Shown: positions 1-8,317 of the stretch, piece by piece | Layout: every line of letters begins with the position of its first letter | How positions within the stretch are numbered: the stretch's first letter is position 1 | From: Pseudomonadota bacterium | GTDB taxonomy: Bacteria; Pseudomonadota; Gammaproteobacteria; Steroidobacterales; Steroidobacteraceae | Assembly (NCBI GenBank): GCA_021777555.1 | Contig: JAJYDK010000039.1 | Span: 1 to 36,801 of the forward strand | Direction of reading: 5' to 3' | Length of the DNA stretch: 36,801 nt | The notes under the pieces: model-generated | The model's input: only the letters and a program-made list of their open reading frames with translations | What the model was told of the DNA's origin: nothing | Databases searched by the model: none | Position numbers and translations under genes: made by a program

Positions 1-35
1 CGCCAGGTGGTCCCGGCCGACGCGGTGGCGACGGT

Positions 36-112
36 GCGCCCGTAGCTCAGTTGGATAGAGCGCATGGCTACGAACCATGAGGTCGGGAGTTCGAATCTCT
101 CCGGGCGCGCCA
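36..112 (+). tRNA. tRNA-Arg (anticodon ACG)
   Basis: The segment folds as a complete cloverleaf of 77 nt. The acceptor stem GCGCCCG pairs with CGGGCGC, the D arm is GCTC..GAGC, and the anticodon stem CATGG/CCATG encloses the loop CTACGAA, giving anticodon ACG (arginine, wobble A34). The T arm contains GTTCGAAT, and discriminator G and CCA are encoded. The 3' end of a tRNA gene is a common attachment site for integrative elements, but no integrase lies beside it here, so that role is only a possibility. Confidence 0.96.
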
Positions 113-559
113 TAAAATCAAGCACTTATGAATCCGCCGTCCGACTCTGGCACCCTTGAGTGACCATTGAGTGACCAGCGGCAGGCGGACCGGTGCGCAC
201 CGAGTCTTCAGCTGGGCAAACAGAAAATCGCAGTAGTCTTCGTGCCTACCGGCCTCAGGCGTGCCGGACGGCTGCGAGCCCCGAACGGGCTTCCAGCGCG
301 CCCGGTAATCAGTTGCTTCGATCACGGATCGCATTCTGCGAATCACTGTGCGGCGCGAGTCCAACGCTAATCCTGCGCACCGAGCGCTTGCCCGACGGAC
401 GGCGGACTTTCAAGCACCCCGAAGGTGTGCCTTTGTCGAGCAGCTATGGCCCCCCCGCAATGCGAGGGCTATGGACCTCATGTCTATGCTCAGGTGTTCG
501 CAACGAGTGCATGAGGCGCAAGCCCCGCGCAGCGGGGCGCGGGTAGCGATGACTCTTCC
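113..559. other. gene-free stretch between tRNA-Arg and the Hyf-like operon
   Basis: No convincing coding region is present. A peptide readable on the minus strand through the tRNA is the usual spurious translation of a tRNA gene. The stretch holds a short tandem repeat of TTGAGTGACCA (155-165 and 167-177) and, near its right end, a GC-rich hairpin (522-538) downstream of the minus-strand operon. Nothing else was recognised. Confidence 0.6.
522..538 (-). terminator. possible hairpin terminator after the Hyf-like operon
   Basis: GCCCCGC and GCGGGGC form a perfect 7-bp stem with a GCA loop, 22 bp beyond the stop codon of the last minus-strand gene. There is no clear U-tract after it on the minus strand, so intrinsic termination is uncertain. 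Confidence 0.35.
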
Positions 560-2539
560 TCAGCGCAGGGTGAGAGCGAGAATCACGATGAGCAGCGCAC
601 CGATCAGTCCCAGGTAGAAATTCAGGTCCCCTGACTGCAGTGCGCGCAGCCTTCCAGCGAGCCGCCAGACGGCTTTACGGATGGGATCGAACAACGCCGG
701 GCCGAATACATCGGCCACGTCGTGCTCGAATTGCAGCTTGCTGATGAAGTAGGCGACGGCACGGTGCTCGCGTGCCGTATCAGCCGTCGGACGGTAAATG
801 AAGCTATAGAACGTGCGCATCGCGTTGGAGAACGTGAGGGATGTCGTCGCCGAGCGCTCAGGATCTTCCTGCAGCCCTCCATACCAGACCCGTGCGCGCC
901 TGACGGCGTGTCGGCGGCCATTGAGCAACAGTAACAGCGGCAGGAGGGCGATCAGCGGCATGACGATGACGAGCAACGTGGGGGAGATGAAGGCAAATGT
1001 GTCCGTGAGGGGCACGAGCAGCCAGCCAGTGGTCATGGCCCGTGCCGCGTTCGCCCCGAACTGCGTCACATTGGCGCCTTCCAGGCCATGCAGCCACAGC
1101 GGCATCCCGACAGCCGCGGCGAGCACCGCAAGGCCCAGGAGGAGCGCTGCGGAGGCGTAACCCGATCCGATACGCGCAGCTTGCGGCCTGTGCCCATCGC
1201 CGAGCAGTCCGATACCGAATGCCTTAATAAAGGTCGCGAAGGCGATCGCCGCTGTGAGCGCGAGGCCCGCGCCGGCGAGCGCCAGCGTCAACCGCCCGCC
1301 GAGCGTGGCCAGATGGAAGCCCTGGAAGAGCGTCTGAAACGTGAACCACTCGGTCACGAAGCCGATCTGGGGCGGCATGGCCGAGAGACTCATCGCCGCG
1401 AACAGTGTTCCGAGGCCGAAAACCCAGTTCGCTCTGCGCAGCCATCCGCGCTGGGCGAGCCGGTACGTGCCGCCCGCCGAATACACGCCGTCGGCACCGA
1501 CGAACATTCCACCTTTGGCGAGCGCATGTCCCGACAAATGGAGGACGGCCACCGTCCACGCGAGGCCCGCCAGGGCATTTTCCCCGCCGGCCCGGAACAG
1601 GATGCTGGCTCCGATGGCGGTGACCGCGATCGCGGCATTCTCGGCCGAAGAGAACGCAAGCAGGCGCCGCCAATCGTCCTGCTGGAAGGCATACAAGGCC
1701 GCGAGGATCGAGGTCAGCGTACCGATCGTCGTGACGATGATACCGAGGGTAGACAACCCGCTGCCGCTTCCGAGCCAATCCACGAGCGTGCGCGAAAGGG
1801 CGAAAAAGGCCGCGTTCAGCACCACACCGGAGAGGATCGCGCCCGTGGCGCCGCTGCCGTTGCCGTAGGCGCCGGGGAACCACTCGTAGAAGGGCAGCAG
1901 GCCGAGTTTGGCCCCGAAGCCGAAGAGCGCCAGCACCCCGATGACAATGCGTGCGCTTGTGGAGAGTGTGTGTGCGCCGAGCGCGAAGCCGTCAAACGCC
2001 ACGGCGCCGCCGTCGTGTTGCGCCAGCAGCAGCAGCGCGAGCAGGATGGACACGGCGCCGACCTCGAGGAGCGCCAGCATGTAGAGCGTCCGCCGCCCTG
2101 CCTCGAGCGAGGTACTCTCGGAGAGGATCATGACCGCGCCGCCCAAGCTCATCAGTTCCCAGGCGATGAGAAAGGAGTAGGCGTCCTGCACGCCGTATAT
2201 GCCGAGAGCGCCGAGGAGCGAAAGCGCTGCACCGACGAGCCATGCGGGCCGCGCACGCTGGATCGGAGTACAGAGCGCGGCGGCGAGCGCGGCGGGCACC
2301 AGGCCAAAGCCCATCAGCCACAGCGCCTCGGGCGAGTAGTGCAGCCGTACCACCTGATCCGCCAAGGCAACCGGCAAGTTCAGCCAGCCGCCGCCTGCTG
2401 GAAGCGCGCCAAAGGCGCTCCAGAGGCCCGAGGTCACCCCGAGCACGATCAGCCACCGAGCCACACCGGTCATACGCGCCAGCGCGAACAGCAGACCCGC
2501 CGCCCACAGCCAGAATGCCGCAATCAAGAGTTCAGGCAT
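560..2539 (-). CDS. hyfB: HyfB-like proton-antiporter membrane subunit of an Ehr/hydrogenase-4-like complex
   Basis: This 659-aa, highly hydrophobic protein belongs to the NuoL/NuoM/MrpA/HyfB antiporter family, whose members move ions in complex I and membrane-bound hydrogenases. Many membrane segments are visible. The core antiporter domain (about residues 110-420) has the conserved Glu in AWELMSLGG, the lysine of GFGAKLGLLPFYEWFPGA and the SGHALAKGGMF region. The C-terminal part (RTFYSFIYRPTADT onwards) has the amphipathic stretch and final helix typical of HyfB/HycC. The start overlaps the end of the upstream HyfH-HyfI gene by 8 bp, and it is the last gene of a tight six-gene operon. The assignment to the Hyf/Ehr group rests on the neighbours. 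The fold and membrane role are secure, but the ion and electron donor are unknown. Confidence 0.9.
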   Translation of the reverse strand: MPELLIAAFWLWAAGLLFALARMTGVARWLIVLGVTSGLWSAFGALPAGGGWLNLPVALADQVVRLHYSPEALWLMGFGLVPAALAAALCTPIQRARPAWLVGAALSLLGALGIYGVQDAYSFLIAWELMSLGGAVMILSESTSLEAGRRTLYMLALLEVGAVSILLALLLLAQHDGGAVAFDGFALGAHTLSTSARIVIGVLALFGFGAKLGLLPFYEWFPGAYGNGSGATGAILSGVVLNAAFFALSRTLVDWLGSGSGLSTLGIIVTTIGTLTSILAALYAFQQDDWRRLLAFSSAENAAIAVTAIGASILFRAGGENALAGLAWTVAVLHLSGHALAKGGMFVGADGVYSAGGTYRLAQRGWLRRANWVFGLGTLFAAMSLSAMPPQIGFVTEWFTFQTLFQGFHLATLGGRLTLALAGAGLALTAAIAFATFIKAFGIGLLGDGHRPQAARIGSGYASAALLLGLAVLAAAVGMPLWLHGLEGANVTQFGANAARAMTTGWLLVPLTDTFAFISPTLLVIVMPLIALLPLLLLLNGRRHAVRRARVWYGGLQEDPERSATTSLTFSNAMRTFYSFIYRPTADTAREHRAVAYFISKLQFEHDVADVFGPALFDPIRKAVWRLAGRLRALQSGDLNFYLGLIGALLIVILALTLR

Positions 2540-3383
2540 AATCGTCTTCCGGATGTTCGTCGGCCGGACCTATCTGGCCGCCTTGCACGCGCTGCGGCGA
2601 GCGCTGCAGCAGCATCAGTAGCGCATGGATGATGGCCGGTGGATTGGGCGGGCAGCCTGGCAGGAACACATCCACCGGCAGCAGCTCTTCCAGCCCATTG
2701 TCGCAGGCGTAGCCGCCTCCGTTGGTTCCGCCGGAGACCGCACAAGTGCCCGCGGCCATCACGAATCTCGGATCCGGCATCGCCTCATAGGCCTCGAGCA
2801 GGGGTCCGCGCATCGCATAGGTCACCGGTCCCGTGACGAGCAGCAGGTCGGCGAACCGTGGCGAGGGTGTGAAGAACACACCGAAGCGATGCAGGTTGTA
2901 GTACGGGTTGTTGAGCGCCTGTAGCTCCGATTCGCAACCGTTGCAGGAACCGGCATCGACATGCCGAATGTGCAGACTCCGTCCGAAAACGCGCCGGATC
3001 TCGCGCTTTAGCGTCATCCCATCCGTAGAAGCGGCGGCGCGCGTCCAGACCAGATCCTCGCGCCTGCGGCTACCGAATGCCCAGTCTGTAGACGAAGTGA
3101 GCGCGCCCGTCGGACACGCTTCGACACAGAGCTGACAGACGACGCAGCGCCCGTAGTCCACTGTCAGGCGTTGCTTGCTTGCGTCGGGGCAGAAAGTGAT
3201 GGCGCCGGGCAGACAAGTGTCCACACATTCCCGGCAACCCTGCTGGCATTTCGCCTGATCAAAGCGCGGCATGCCGAGATATCCGGCTTGCCCTGGCTCG
3301 GCGTCTTCCCCGCACCAGCGTGTCGTCGCCTTGCCGCGCGCAAGACCGTAGAGTGTCCAGAGCGGGATCACCTTCATAGCCAT
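2532..3383 (-). CDS. hyfI: fused ferredoxin (HyfH-like) and small subunit (HyfI/NuoB-like)
   Basis: This 283-aa electron-transfer subunit of the Hyf/Ehr-like complex has two parts. The N-terminal part carries two [4Fe-4S] motifs: Cys46-50-53-57 (with the unusual first spacing CxxxC) and Cys80-83-86-90 in CVVCQLCVEACPTGA. The C-terminal part is a NuoB/HyfI small-subunit domain with the proximal-cluster ligands Cys147, Cys150 (CNGCE), Cys214 (GTCAVSGG) and Cys244 (PGCPP). In E. coli these are two separate proteins, HyfH and HyfI, so this is a natural fusion. All iron-sulfur ligands are present, unlike the NiFe ligands of the partner large subunit. The gene starts 12 bp after the large-subunit gene and overlaps hyfB by 8 bp. 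Cytoplasmic side of the inner membrane inferred from the family. Confidence 0.92.
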   Translation of the reverse strand: MAMKVIPLWTLYGLARGKATTRWCGEDAEPGQAGYLGMPRFDQAKCQQGCRECVDTCLPGAITFCPDASKQRLTVDYGRCVVCQLCVEACPTGALTSSTDWAFGSRRREDLVWTRAAASTDGMTLKREIRRVFGRSLHIRHVDAGSCNGCESELQALNNPYYNLHRFGVFFTPSPRFADLLLVTGPVTYAMRGPLLEAYEAMPDPRFVMAAGTCAVSGGTNGGGYACDNGLEELLPVDVFLPGCPPNPPAIIHALLMLLQRSPQRVQGGQIGPADEHPEDDYA

Positions 3384-3395
3384 GGACGCTCTCCG

Positions 3396-4898
3396 TCAGC
3401 GATCACAGCCCGCCACCGTCAGACCGAAGCTGGCCTCGTTGATCGCGTAGTCCATCATATTCGTGCCATGCACGGTGTAGGGGAAGACGCGCCAGTTCGA
3501 GAAGCTGGGTGATTTGATCTTGACCCGGGCGAGCCGGCCCGCGGTATCGAGATGCACCGCGTAGTACGCGGTGCCGCGCGGAGTTTCAGCCCAACCGAGC
3601 CCTTCGCCGCCCGGCGGAGGGCGGCAGTCTGCCCGCAGCGAGCCCTCGGGCAGCCCGTCGAGAACGGCGCGGATCAGGGCGATGCTGTGGGTGATCTCCT
3701 CGACGCGCACCTGTTGGCGCGCGTGAGCATCGCAGCCGTCCCGCACCGCGACGCTCAAGGGCAACTCGTCGTAGGCCCCGTAGGGCTGGTCTCGCCGCGA
3801 ATCGCGATCGATTCCCGAAGCCCGCTCCACGGGGCCCGTGGCGCCTTGGTCGAAAGCGAGCTGCCGGTCGAGCACACCGGTGGTGATCAATCGGTCGAGA
3901 TGGCTGCTGGTCGCAGCCAGCTGGTCCGCGTAGCGTCGCAATTCGTGTTCGATTCGCACCAGGTCCTCGGCGAGCGTCAACAGCGTAGGCTCGCGCCGCA
4001 CACCGCCCGGGACAACGAGTCCCCGCAGCAGCCGGCTCCCGCTGATTTGGCAGTTCACCTGCTTGGCGAGCTCCTCGAGGTACTTCCCTTGTGCCTCACC
4101 GACCTTGAGCGTGGTCGTATGACACAGATATCCCAGGTAATGCAGGTGGTTGTAAAGCCGCTCCAGCTCGGCGAGCAACACGCGCAGCCAGGTGGCGCGA
4201 GACGGCACTTCGCACCGTGACGCAGCCTCCAAGGCGTGACAGTAGGCGAGAGCATGCGCCACGCTGCCGACCCCGGAGACGCGTTCGGCGAGAACAGTGC
4301 CGAGTGCCGGTGAGAGTCCTTCGAAGCGCTTCTCCATTCCCCTGTGCTTGAAAAAAAGCCGCGGCTGGTAGTGCAGGATCGCCTCGCCGATGTAATAGAA
4401 GGCGAGCTGAGTCGACTCCAGCACGTCGGCTCGGACCGGTCCGAAGGGCAGCAGCTGCACGTCCTCGCGCGTGGTGCCGGCGAGGTCTGGCATGGGGAGC
4501 GGCACGGGCGTATAGCTCAGGTGCGGCAGTGGTCCGGGCATTAAAGGGGGGCGCTCGGCCGCCGCGCCGGGCAGCAGCACCAGCGGGTCAGGAACGGGCT
4601 GGTCTCGGAAGGCGACGCCGCACAGGTCGGTCGTCTCCCGCTCGTACCAAGACAGGAGCGGTGCGGCCGGCGCGAGGCTCGGTGGTGACTCCGCTCCGGA
4701 GCGGCAGCGCCAGATGTGCGGGGTTTGGCCGCGGCCCGGATGTAGCACATAGCGCAGCTCGGGCGCATCGGAACCCGTAGGGAACCATGCATACATGAAC
4801 TGCATGCGTGCTCCTGCGCCGAGAGCCGCCGCGCAGCGCGCCGAAAGCTCCGCCGGTGCGATGTCTTGCATGGTGACCGCGAGGGGCGCCCCAGTCAT
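3396..4898 (-). CDS. hyfG: HyfG/NuoCD-like large subunit lacking [NiFe] ligands
   Basis: This 500-aa protein has a NuoC-like N-terminal domain (WYERETTDLCGVAF, residues 84-97) followed by a NiFe-hydrogenase large-subunit/NuoD-like domain. The ATG at 4898 overlaps the stop of the upstream HyfF gene (ATGA), which fixes the start. A longer upstream reading in this frame is a shadow of HyfF. In catalytic hydrogenases the L1 motif reads ERxCGxC. Here residues 205-211 are ERVSGVG, so both cysteines are replaced (Ser208, Gly211). The C-terminus ends FGLTVAGCDR, with no DPCxxC L2 motif and no maturation-protease tail. The protein therefore should not bind NiFe, as in complex I NuoD and the Ehr family. 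What it reduces, oxidises or couples to is unknown. Confidence 0.92.
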   Translation of the reverse strand: MTGAPLAVTMQDIAPAELSARCAAALGAGARMQFMYAWFPTGSDAPELRYVLHPGRGQTPHIWRCRSGAESPPSLAPAAPLLSWYERETTDLCGVAFRDQPVPDPLVLLPGAAAERPPLMPGPLPHLSYTPVPLPMPDLAGTTREDVQLLPFGPVRADVLESTQLAFYYIGEAILHYQPRLFFKHRGMEKRFEGLSPALGTVLAERVSGVGSVAHALAYCHALEAASRCEVPSRATWLRVLLAELERLYNHLHYLGYLCHTTTLKVGEAQGKYLEELAKQVNCQISGSRLLRGLVVPGGVRREPTLLTLAEDLVRIEHELRRYADQLAATSSHLDRLITTGVLDRQLAFDQGATGPVERASGIDRDSRRDQPYGAYDELPLSVAVRDGCDAHARQQVRVEEITHSIALIRAVLDGLPEGSLRADCRPPPGGEGLGWAETPRGTAYYAVHLDTAGRLARVKIKSPSFSNWRVFPYTVHGTNMMDYAINEASFGLTVAGCDR

Positions 4899-6379
4899 CG
4901 AGCGTCTCCGCTCAGCTGCGTAGCGATGACCGCAAAATAATGGCTGAGCGTGCTCGGCCACCACAGGCCCATGGCGAGCAGCGGTATGAGTGCCAGCCAC
5001 ATCGGCAGCACGCGCCAGAAGCGATCCGCCGCGTCCGGCTGCCCGCAAGAGGTGGCGGCTGCAACCTGCGGGTTCTCGCCGAAGTACATGGCGCGGAAGT
5101 GGTTGAGGAACCCGATGAAGATCACCACCAGCAGTGCCAGCATGACGAATACCGCCCAGGCGTTGGCACCGGCGAGGCCGGCGCGCAGAATCGTGAACTC
5201 GCTCAAAAACAGTCCGAAGGGCGGTGCGCCGGTGATGGCCACCGCGCCGGCCAACCACAGCACCCCGGCAATGGGCATGACCGAGAGCACGTGATGGATG
5301 CGCCCGAGGCGCTTGCTACGGAAGGCGTGCATGGCATTGCCGGAGCCAAAGAACATCAGCGATTTGTTCAACGAGTGATTGAGCATGTGATAGAGCGCGC
5401 CCGCGACCCCTAACGGTCCGCCGAAACCGAATCCGAGCGTCATGACGCCCATATGCTCGACGCTGGAGTAGGCCATCAGTCGCTTGATGTCCGTCTGTCG
5501 CGTGATGAAGAGTGCAGCGATTGCGAGCGAGAGCGCCCCGATCGCCACGACCACCGTTTGGGGCAGCGCGCCGAGGCGTACCGCGTCGATCACCTGGATG
5601 AAGCGCACGATGCCGATCATTGCGGTGTTGAGCAGCGCACCGGAGAGCATCGCCGAGACCGGCGCCGGACCTTCGCTGTGCGCATCCGGCAGCCAGGTGT
5701 GCATCGGGGCAAGTCCCACCTTGGTGCCAAAGCCGATGAAGACGAGCAAAAAGGCCGTCAGCGCGATCGTCGGGTTCAGATGCGGCGCGACCGAGCGCAG
5801 CGTGCCCCACGTCAGCGCGTAAGTGGGCCCCAGGATGAGGCTGCCGCCCCAGTAGTACAGGATGATCCCGAGTAGCGCGAGGCTGATGCCCGCCGAAACC
5901 ACCACGATATATTTCCAGGCCGCCTCGATGCTCTCGCGCGTTTTCTCGAACCCTACGAGGAAGGTGCTCACCAGCGTGGTGAGCTCGATCGCGATCCAGT
6001 AGACCCCAATGTTGTTCATCAGCGGTCCAAGCAGCATCGTCAGCGCGAATCCGGCGAACAGGGCGTAGAAACGGTGCAGGCGCGCCGGCGTATGGAGCGT
6101 GCGCATGTATCCGATCGAATACAGCGAGGCGAGAAGATACACGGCTGCGACCGACAGGAGCACCCACGCTCCCAGCGGATCGACGATGAGGTAGCCATGC
6201 AGCAGCGTGTAGGGTCCGTGGAGAGCGATCGGCAGAAGCCGCAGTATCGCTACGAAGACGATAACGGAGGCGGCGAGGTTCAGGTATTCGGCGACGCGCG
6301 GCGAGCGGATAAGCTGGCAGCCCACGGCCCCTGCGAGCGGCGAGAGCAGAGCGACGGCCACCACAATCGCTGGACTCAT
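4895..6379 (-). CDS. hyfF: HyfF-like (NuoM/NuoN-type) antiporter membrane subunit
   Basis: This 494-aa multi-pass membrane protein of the proton-antiporter family is the second antiporter-like subunit of the operon. Family hallmarks are YWIAIELTTLVS (conserved Glu), the GTKVGLAPMHTWLPDAHSEG segment with its conserved lysine, PVSAMLSGALLNTA, RLMAYSSVEHMG and the HSLNKSLMFFGSGN segment with another buried lysine. The length matches HyfF. Its ATG overlaps the hyfE stop by 4 bp, and its stop overlaps the HyfG start by 4 bp, so the operon is translationally coupled. No HyfD-like gene is present, so the complex has two large antiporter subunits where E. coli hydrogenase-4 has three. Confidence 0.93.
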   Translation of the reverse strand: MSPAIVVAVALLSPLAGAVGCQLIRSPRVAEYLNLAASVIVFVAILRLLPIALHGPYTLLHGYLIVDPLGAWVLLSVAAVYLLASLYSIGYMRTLHTPARLHRFYALFAGFALTMLLGPLMNNIGVYWIAIELTTLVSTFLVGFEKTRESIEAAWKYIVVVSAGISLALLGIILYYWGGSLILGPTYALTWGTLRSVAPHLNPTIALTAFLLVFIGFGTKVGLAPMHTWLPDAHSEGPAPVSAMLSGALLNTAMIGIVRFIQVIDAVRLGALPQTVVVAIGALSLAIAALFITRQTDIKRLMAYSSVEHMGVMTLGFGFGGPLGVAGALYHMLNHSLNKSLMFFGSGNAMHAFRSKRLGRIHHVLSVMPIAGVLWLAGAVAITGAPPFGLFLSEFTILRAGLAGANAWAVFVMLALLVVIFIGFLNHFRAMYFGENPQVAAATSCGQPDAADRFWRVLPMWLALIPLLAMGLWWPSTLSHYFAVIATQLSGDAR

Positions 6380-7062
6380 CCGACCAGCCTCGTCAGATCC
6401 CGGGTGCTCGTGGTGCCGGCATGCACGGTGAGGTAGCGCACGAGCACACCGAGGCAGGCCACCACCACCAGCAGGTCAAAGAGGATCACCAGCTCGATCA
6501 GCAGTGGCATGCCCGGTACCAGGATCTGAGAGCCGAGGAAGATACCGTTCTCGATCACTAGGAGTCCTAAGATCTGACTCACCACTTCGCTGCGCACCAT
6601 CAGCATGAGAAAACCGATGAGCTTCATTGAAAGCATGGTGGTGAGGGCGAGCACCGCGATGGTACCGGTGAGCCCGAGCGTGGCACCGAGGTGGGCCGAG
6701 ACGACGAATGCGAACACGACCAGCAGCCCGCCCACCACCAGGCTCGAGCTCGGTGCGAGCCGCTCGTGCAGTTCGCGGTCGACCTTGAGACGTCGCGTGA
6801 TGCGAAGCAGCAGGTAGGGCAGCAGCAGACCCCGAAACAGCGCGGTCAGCACTGCGATCCCGTACAGCTCGGGATAACCACCGTAATAGGCGACGGCGGC
6901 CGAGAGGACCGCGATCAGCCAGGATTGCAGTGCGAACGCGCCTAGGTAGGCGTTGAGCCAACGCGAGCCGAGCATCACGAAGGCGAGCAGCAGGCTCGTG
7001 ATGGTGAGCAGGCTGAAGAGCGATCGCGCAAGGGGTGGCAGATGGGCGGCGAACATCATCAT
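6376..7062 (-). CDS. hyfE: HyfE-like membrane subunit
   Basis: This 228-aa hydrophobic protein has about six or seven predicted membrane helices and matches HyfE, the hydrogenase-4 subunit that resembles NuoK in its C-terminal part (MKLIGFLMLMVRSEVVSQILGLLVIENGIFL). I took the first of three consecutive ATG codons, at 7062, which overlaps the stop of HyfC (ATGA). The gene ends in a 4-bp overlap with hyfF. It is expected to form part of the proton path between the quinone-module-like subunit HyfC and the antiporter subunits. Confidence 0.88.
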   Translation of the reverse strand: MMMFAAHLPPLARSLFSLLTITSLLLAFVMLGSRWLNAYLGAFALQSWLIAVLSAAVAYYGGYPELYGIAVLTALFRGLLLPYLLLRITRRLKVDRELHERLAPSSSLVVGGLLVVFAFVVSAHLGATLGLTGTIAVLALTTMLSMKLIGFLMLMVRSEVVSQILGLLVIENGIFLGSQILVPGMPLLIELVILFDLLVVVACLGVLVRYLTVHAGTTSTRDLTRLVG

Positions 7063-8003
7063 CTCAGTTGATTGGCCACGATCGCGAGGATTGCGAGTAC
7101 GAACGAGGCGGCGAGCGGTTCCTGATACCGGTAGTAGCGCAGGCGCGATTGGGCCGTCTCGACCGCCACCACTACCGCGCCGACGACCGAAAACTTCAGA
7201 AACAGCCCGCCGGCCGCGCCGAGCGCCCCGAGGGCCGTTCCCTGCAGCGACAGTCCCCAAGGCAACAGCAGCACATTGCAGAAAATGGTGTAGAGAATGA
7301 ACTGTTTCATCGCCGACGCCCAGCGCAGAAGCGCCAGCAAGGGCCCCGAGTACTCGAGGATGCGTCCCTCCTCGATCATGTACACCTCGATGTGGGTGCT
7401 CGAGTGGATGGGCAACCGATCGGTCTCGACGAGCAGCAGGATGAAAAAGGCCCCGACCAGGAAAAGGTGTGCCGGACCCCAATACACGGCGGACTGGCCG
7501 GCGAGCAGGTGATTGACCACGAAGGGCAACATCGATTTGGCGAGCAGCGTGATGCCGACGAACACGAGGATCAGTGTCGGCTCGGCGAGAATGCCGAGCA
7601 TCACGGAGCGCGCCGCGCCGATGCCGCCGTAGGCGCTGCCGGAGTCGAGTCCCCCGAGCGTGATGAAGAACGAGCCCAGGGTCAAAATGAGACCGCCACC
7701 GAGGATGTCGCCCATGTCCGAAAGCGGGAGCGGGAAGTTCGTCAGGACTGGGATCAGGATCGGCACCGTCAGCATGCAGGTGAAGGCGACGATGGGTGCA
7801 GCCCAGTAGATGAAACTCGCGGTCTCGGGCACCACGAGCTGCTTGTGGAACAGCTTCCACAGGTCGCGGTAGGGCTGGAAGATGCCCGGTCCCTGCGCTC
7901 GCTGCACGCGCTCTTCCCATTGCAGGATGATGCCCTGCAGAAGTGGGGCGATCGCCAGCACGGCGCAAACTTGAGCGATCTGCAGGAAGATCGGACGGGT
8001 CAC
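7059..8003 (-). CDS. hyfC: HyfC-like (NuoH-type) membrane anchor subunit, first gene of the operon
   Basis: This 314-aa membrane protein of the NuoH/HyfC/HycD family links the peripheral arm to the membrane arm. Typical segments are GIILQWEERVQRAQGPGIFQPYRDLWKLF near the N-terminus, ETDRLPIHSSTHIEVYMIEEGRILEYSGP (the acidic loop) and SAMKQFILYTIF. The start is GTG at 8003. An in-frame stop lies five codons upstream and no other start is available, although the ribosome binding site is weak. About 160 nt of leader separates it from a fluoride aptamer on the same strand, so the whole operon is probably induced by fluoride. The operon lacks HyfA, HyfD, HyfJ and any formate dehydrogenase. Confidence 0.92.
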   Translation of the reverse strand: MTRPIFLQIAQVCAVLAIAPLLQGIILQWEERVQRAQGPGIFQPYRDLWKLFHKQLVVPETASFIYWAAPIVAFTCMLTVPILIPVLTNFPLPLSDMGDILGGGLILTLGSFFITLGGLDSGSAYGGIGAARSVMLGILAEPTLILVFVGITLLAKSMLPFVVNHLLAGQSAVYWGPAHLFLVGAFFILLLVETDRLPIHSSTHIEVYMIEEGRILEYSGPLLALLRWASAMKQFILYTIFCNVLLLPWGLSLQGTALGALGAAGGLFLKFSVVGAVVVAVETAQSRLRYYRYQEPLAASFVLAILAIVANQLR

Positions 8004-8160
8004 CTGGCTGCCTTTTCAGGCATGTGCCGCAGGTGGCTTGCCTGGAAGCGGGTTCGCGACCTAAGACACAGCAGGAACTGCGTGCGCAGTCTAGGCGCCG
8101 GACTCGGGACTCGCTCAGGTCTCATGCGCTACCACTCCACCGCTCCTACAACGGTTCGGG
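8004..8160 (-). promoter_or_regulatory. leader between fluoride aptamer and hyfC-like gene
   Basis: This untranslated stretch is the expected expression platform of the minus-strand fluoride riboswitch. I see no convincing ORF. No clear terminator with a U-tract is evident, so control may act on translation or through a structure I cannot fold by eye. Confidence 0.45.
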
Positions 8161-8215
8161 TAGGCATCATCAGCCGTAGGCGGCAGTTCTTGTTACGGGA
8201 GGCATGCCATCTCCC
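8161..8215 (-). promoter_or_regulatory. fluoride riboswitch (crcB RNA) of the Hyf/Ehr-like operon
   Basis: Read on the minus strand, the element has the full fluoride-aptamer signature. The 5' hairpin is GGGAGATGGCATGCCTCCC, followed by a linker, the stem GCCG..CGGC, then CTGATGATGCCTA. GGCAT of the first loop can form the pseudoknot with ATGCC of the 3' strand. It is nearly identical in its conserved positions to the Pseudomonas syringae aptamer as I recall it. It lies just downstream of a good promoter and about 160 nt before the hyfC-like start. Confidence 0.93.
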
Positions 8216-8223
8216 TGCGATTC

Positions 8224-8252
8224 AATATACACAGGGGCGGATAGGCCAGCAA
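8224..8252 (-). promoter_or_regulatory. sigma70-type promoter for the Hyf/Ehr-like operon
   Basis: On the minus strand, TTGCTG (8252-8247) is separated by exactly 17 nt from TATATT (8229-8224). Transcription would begin around 8217, immediately before the fluoride aptamer, as expected for a riboswitch leader. Confidence 0.65.
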
Positions 8253-8274
8253 GCTCGGCCTCTTCGTCCAGCGC

Positions 8275-8304
8275 TTGCCGAGAGAGCCTCGGCAGTCCTA
8301 GACT
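8275..8304 (+). promoter_or_regulatory. tentative promoter for the P-loop ATPase transcript
   Basis: TTGCCG (8275-8280) and TAGACT (8299-8304) are separated by 18 nt, and transcription would start just before the plus-strand aptamer at 8318. The -10 box is a moderate match. Confidence 0.45.
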
Positions 8305-8317
8305 CTCTATCTTGGAT

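Noticed and set aside
68-364. 98-aa minus-strand ORF across the tRNA gene
   Set aside because: Its C-terminal peptide ([11 protein letters not shown]) is the familiar false translation of a tRNA gene; the rest has no recognisable content.
1088-2632. 514-aa plus-strand ORF opposite the HyfB-like gene
   Set aside because: Arg/Gln/Glu-rich shadow of a strongly coding minus-strand membrane protein; no domains or ribosome binding site.
4899-5258. N-terminal extension of the HyfG frame
   Set aside because: Arg-rich shadow of HyfF; the ATGA overlap at 4895-4898 gives a better start.
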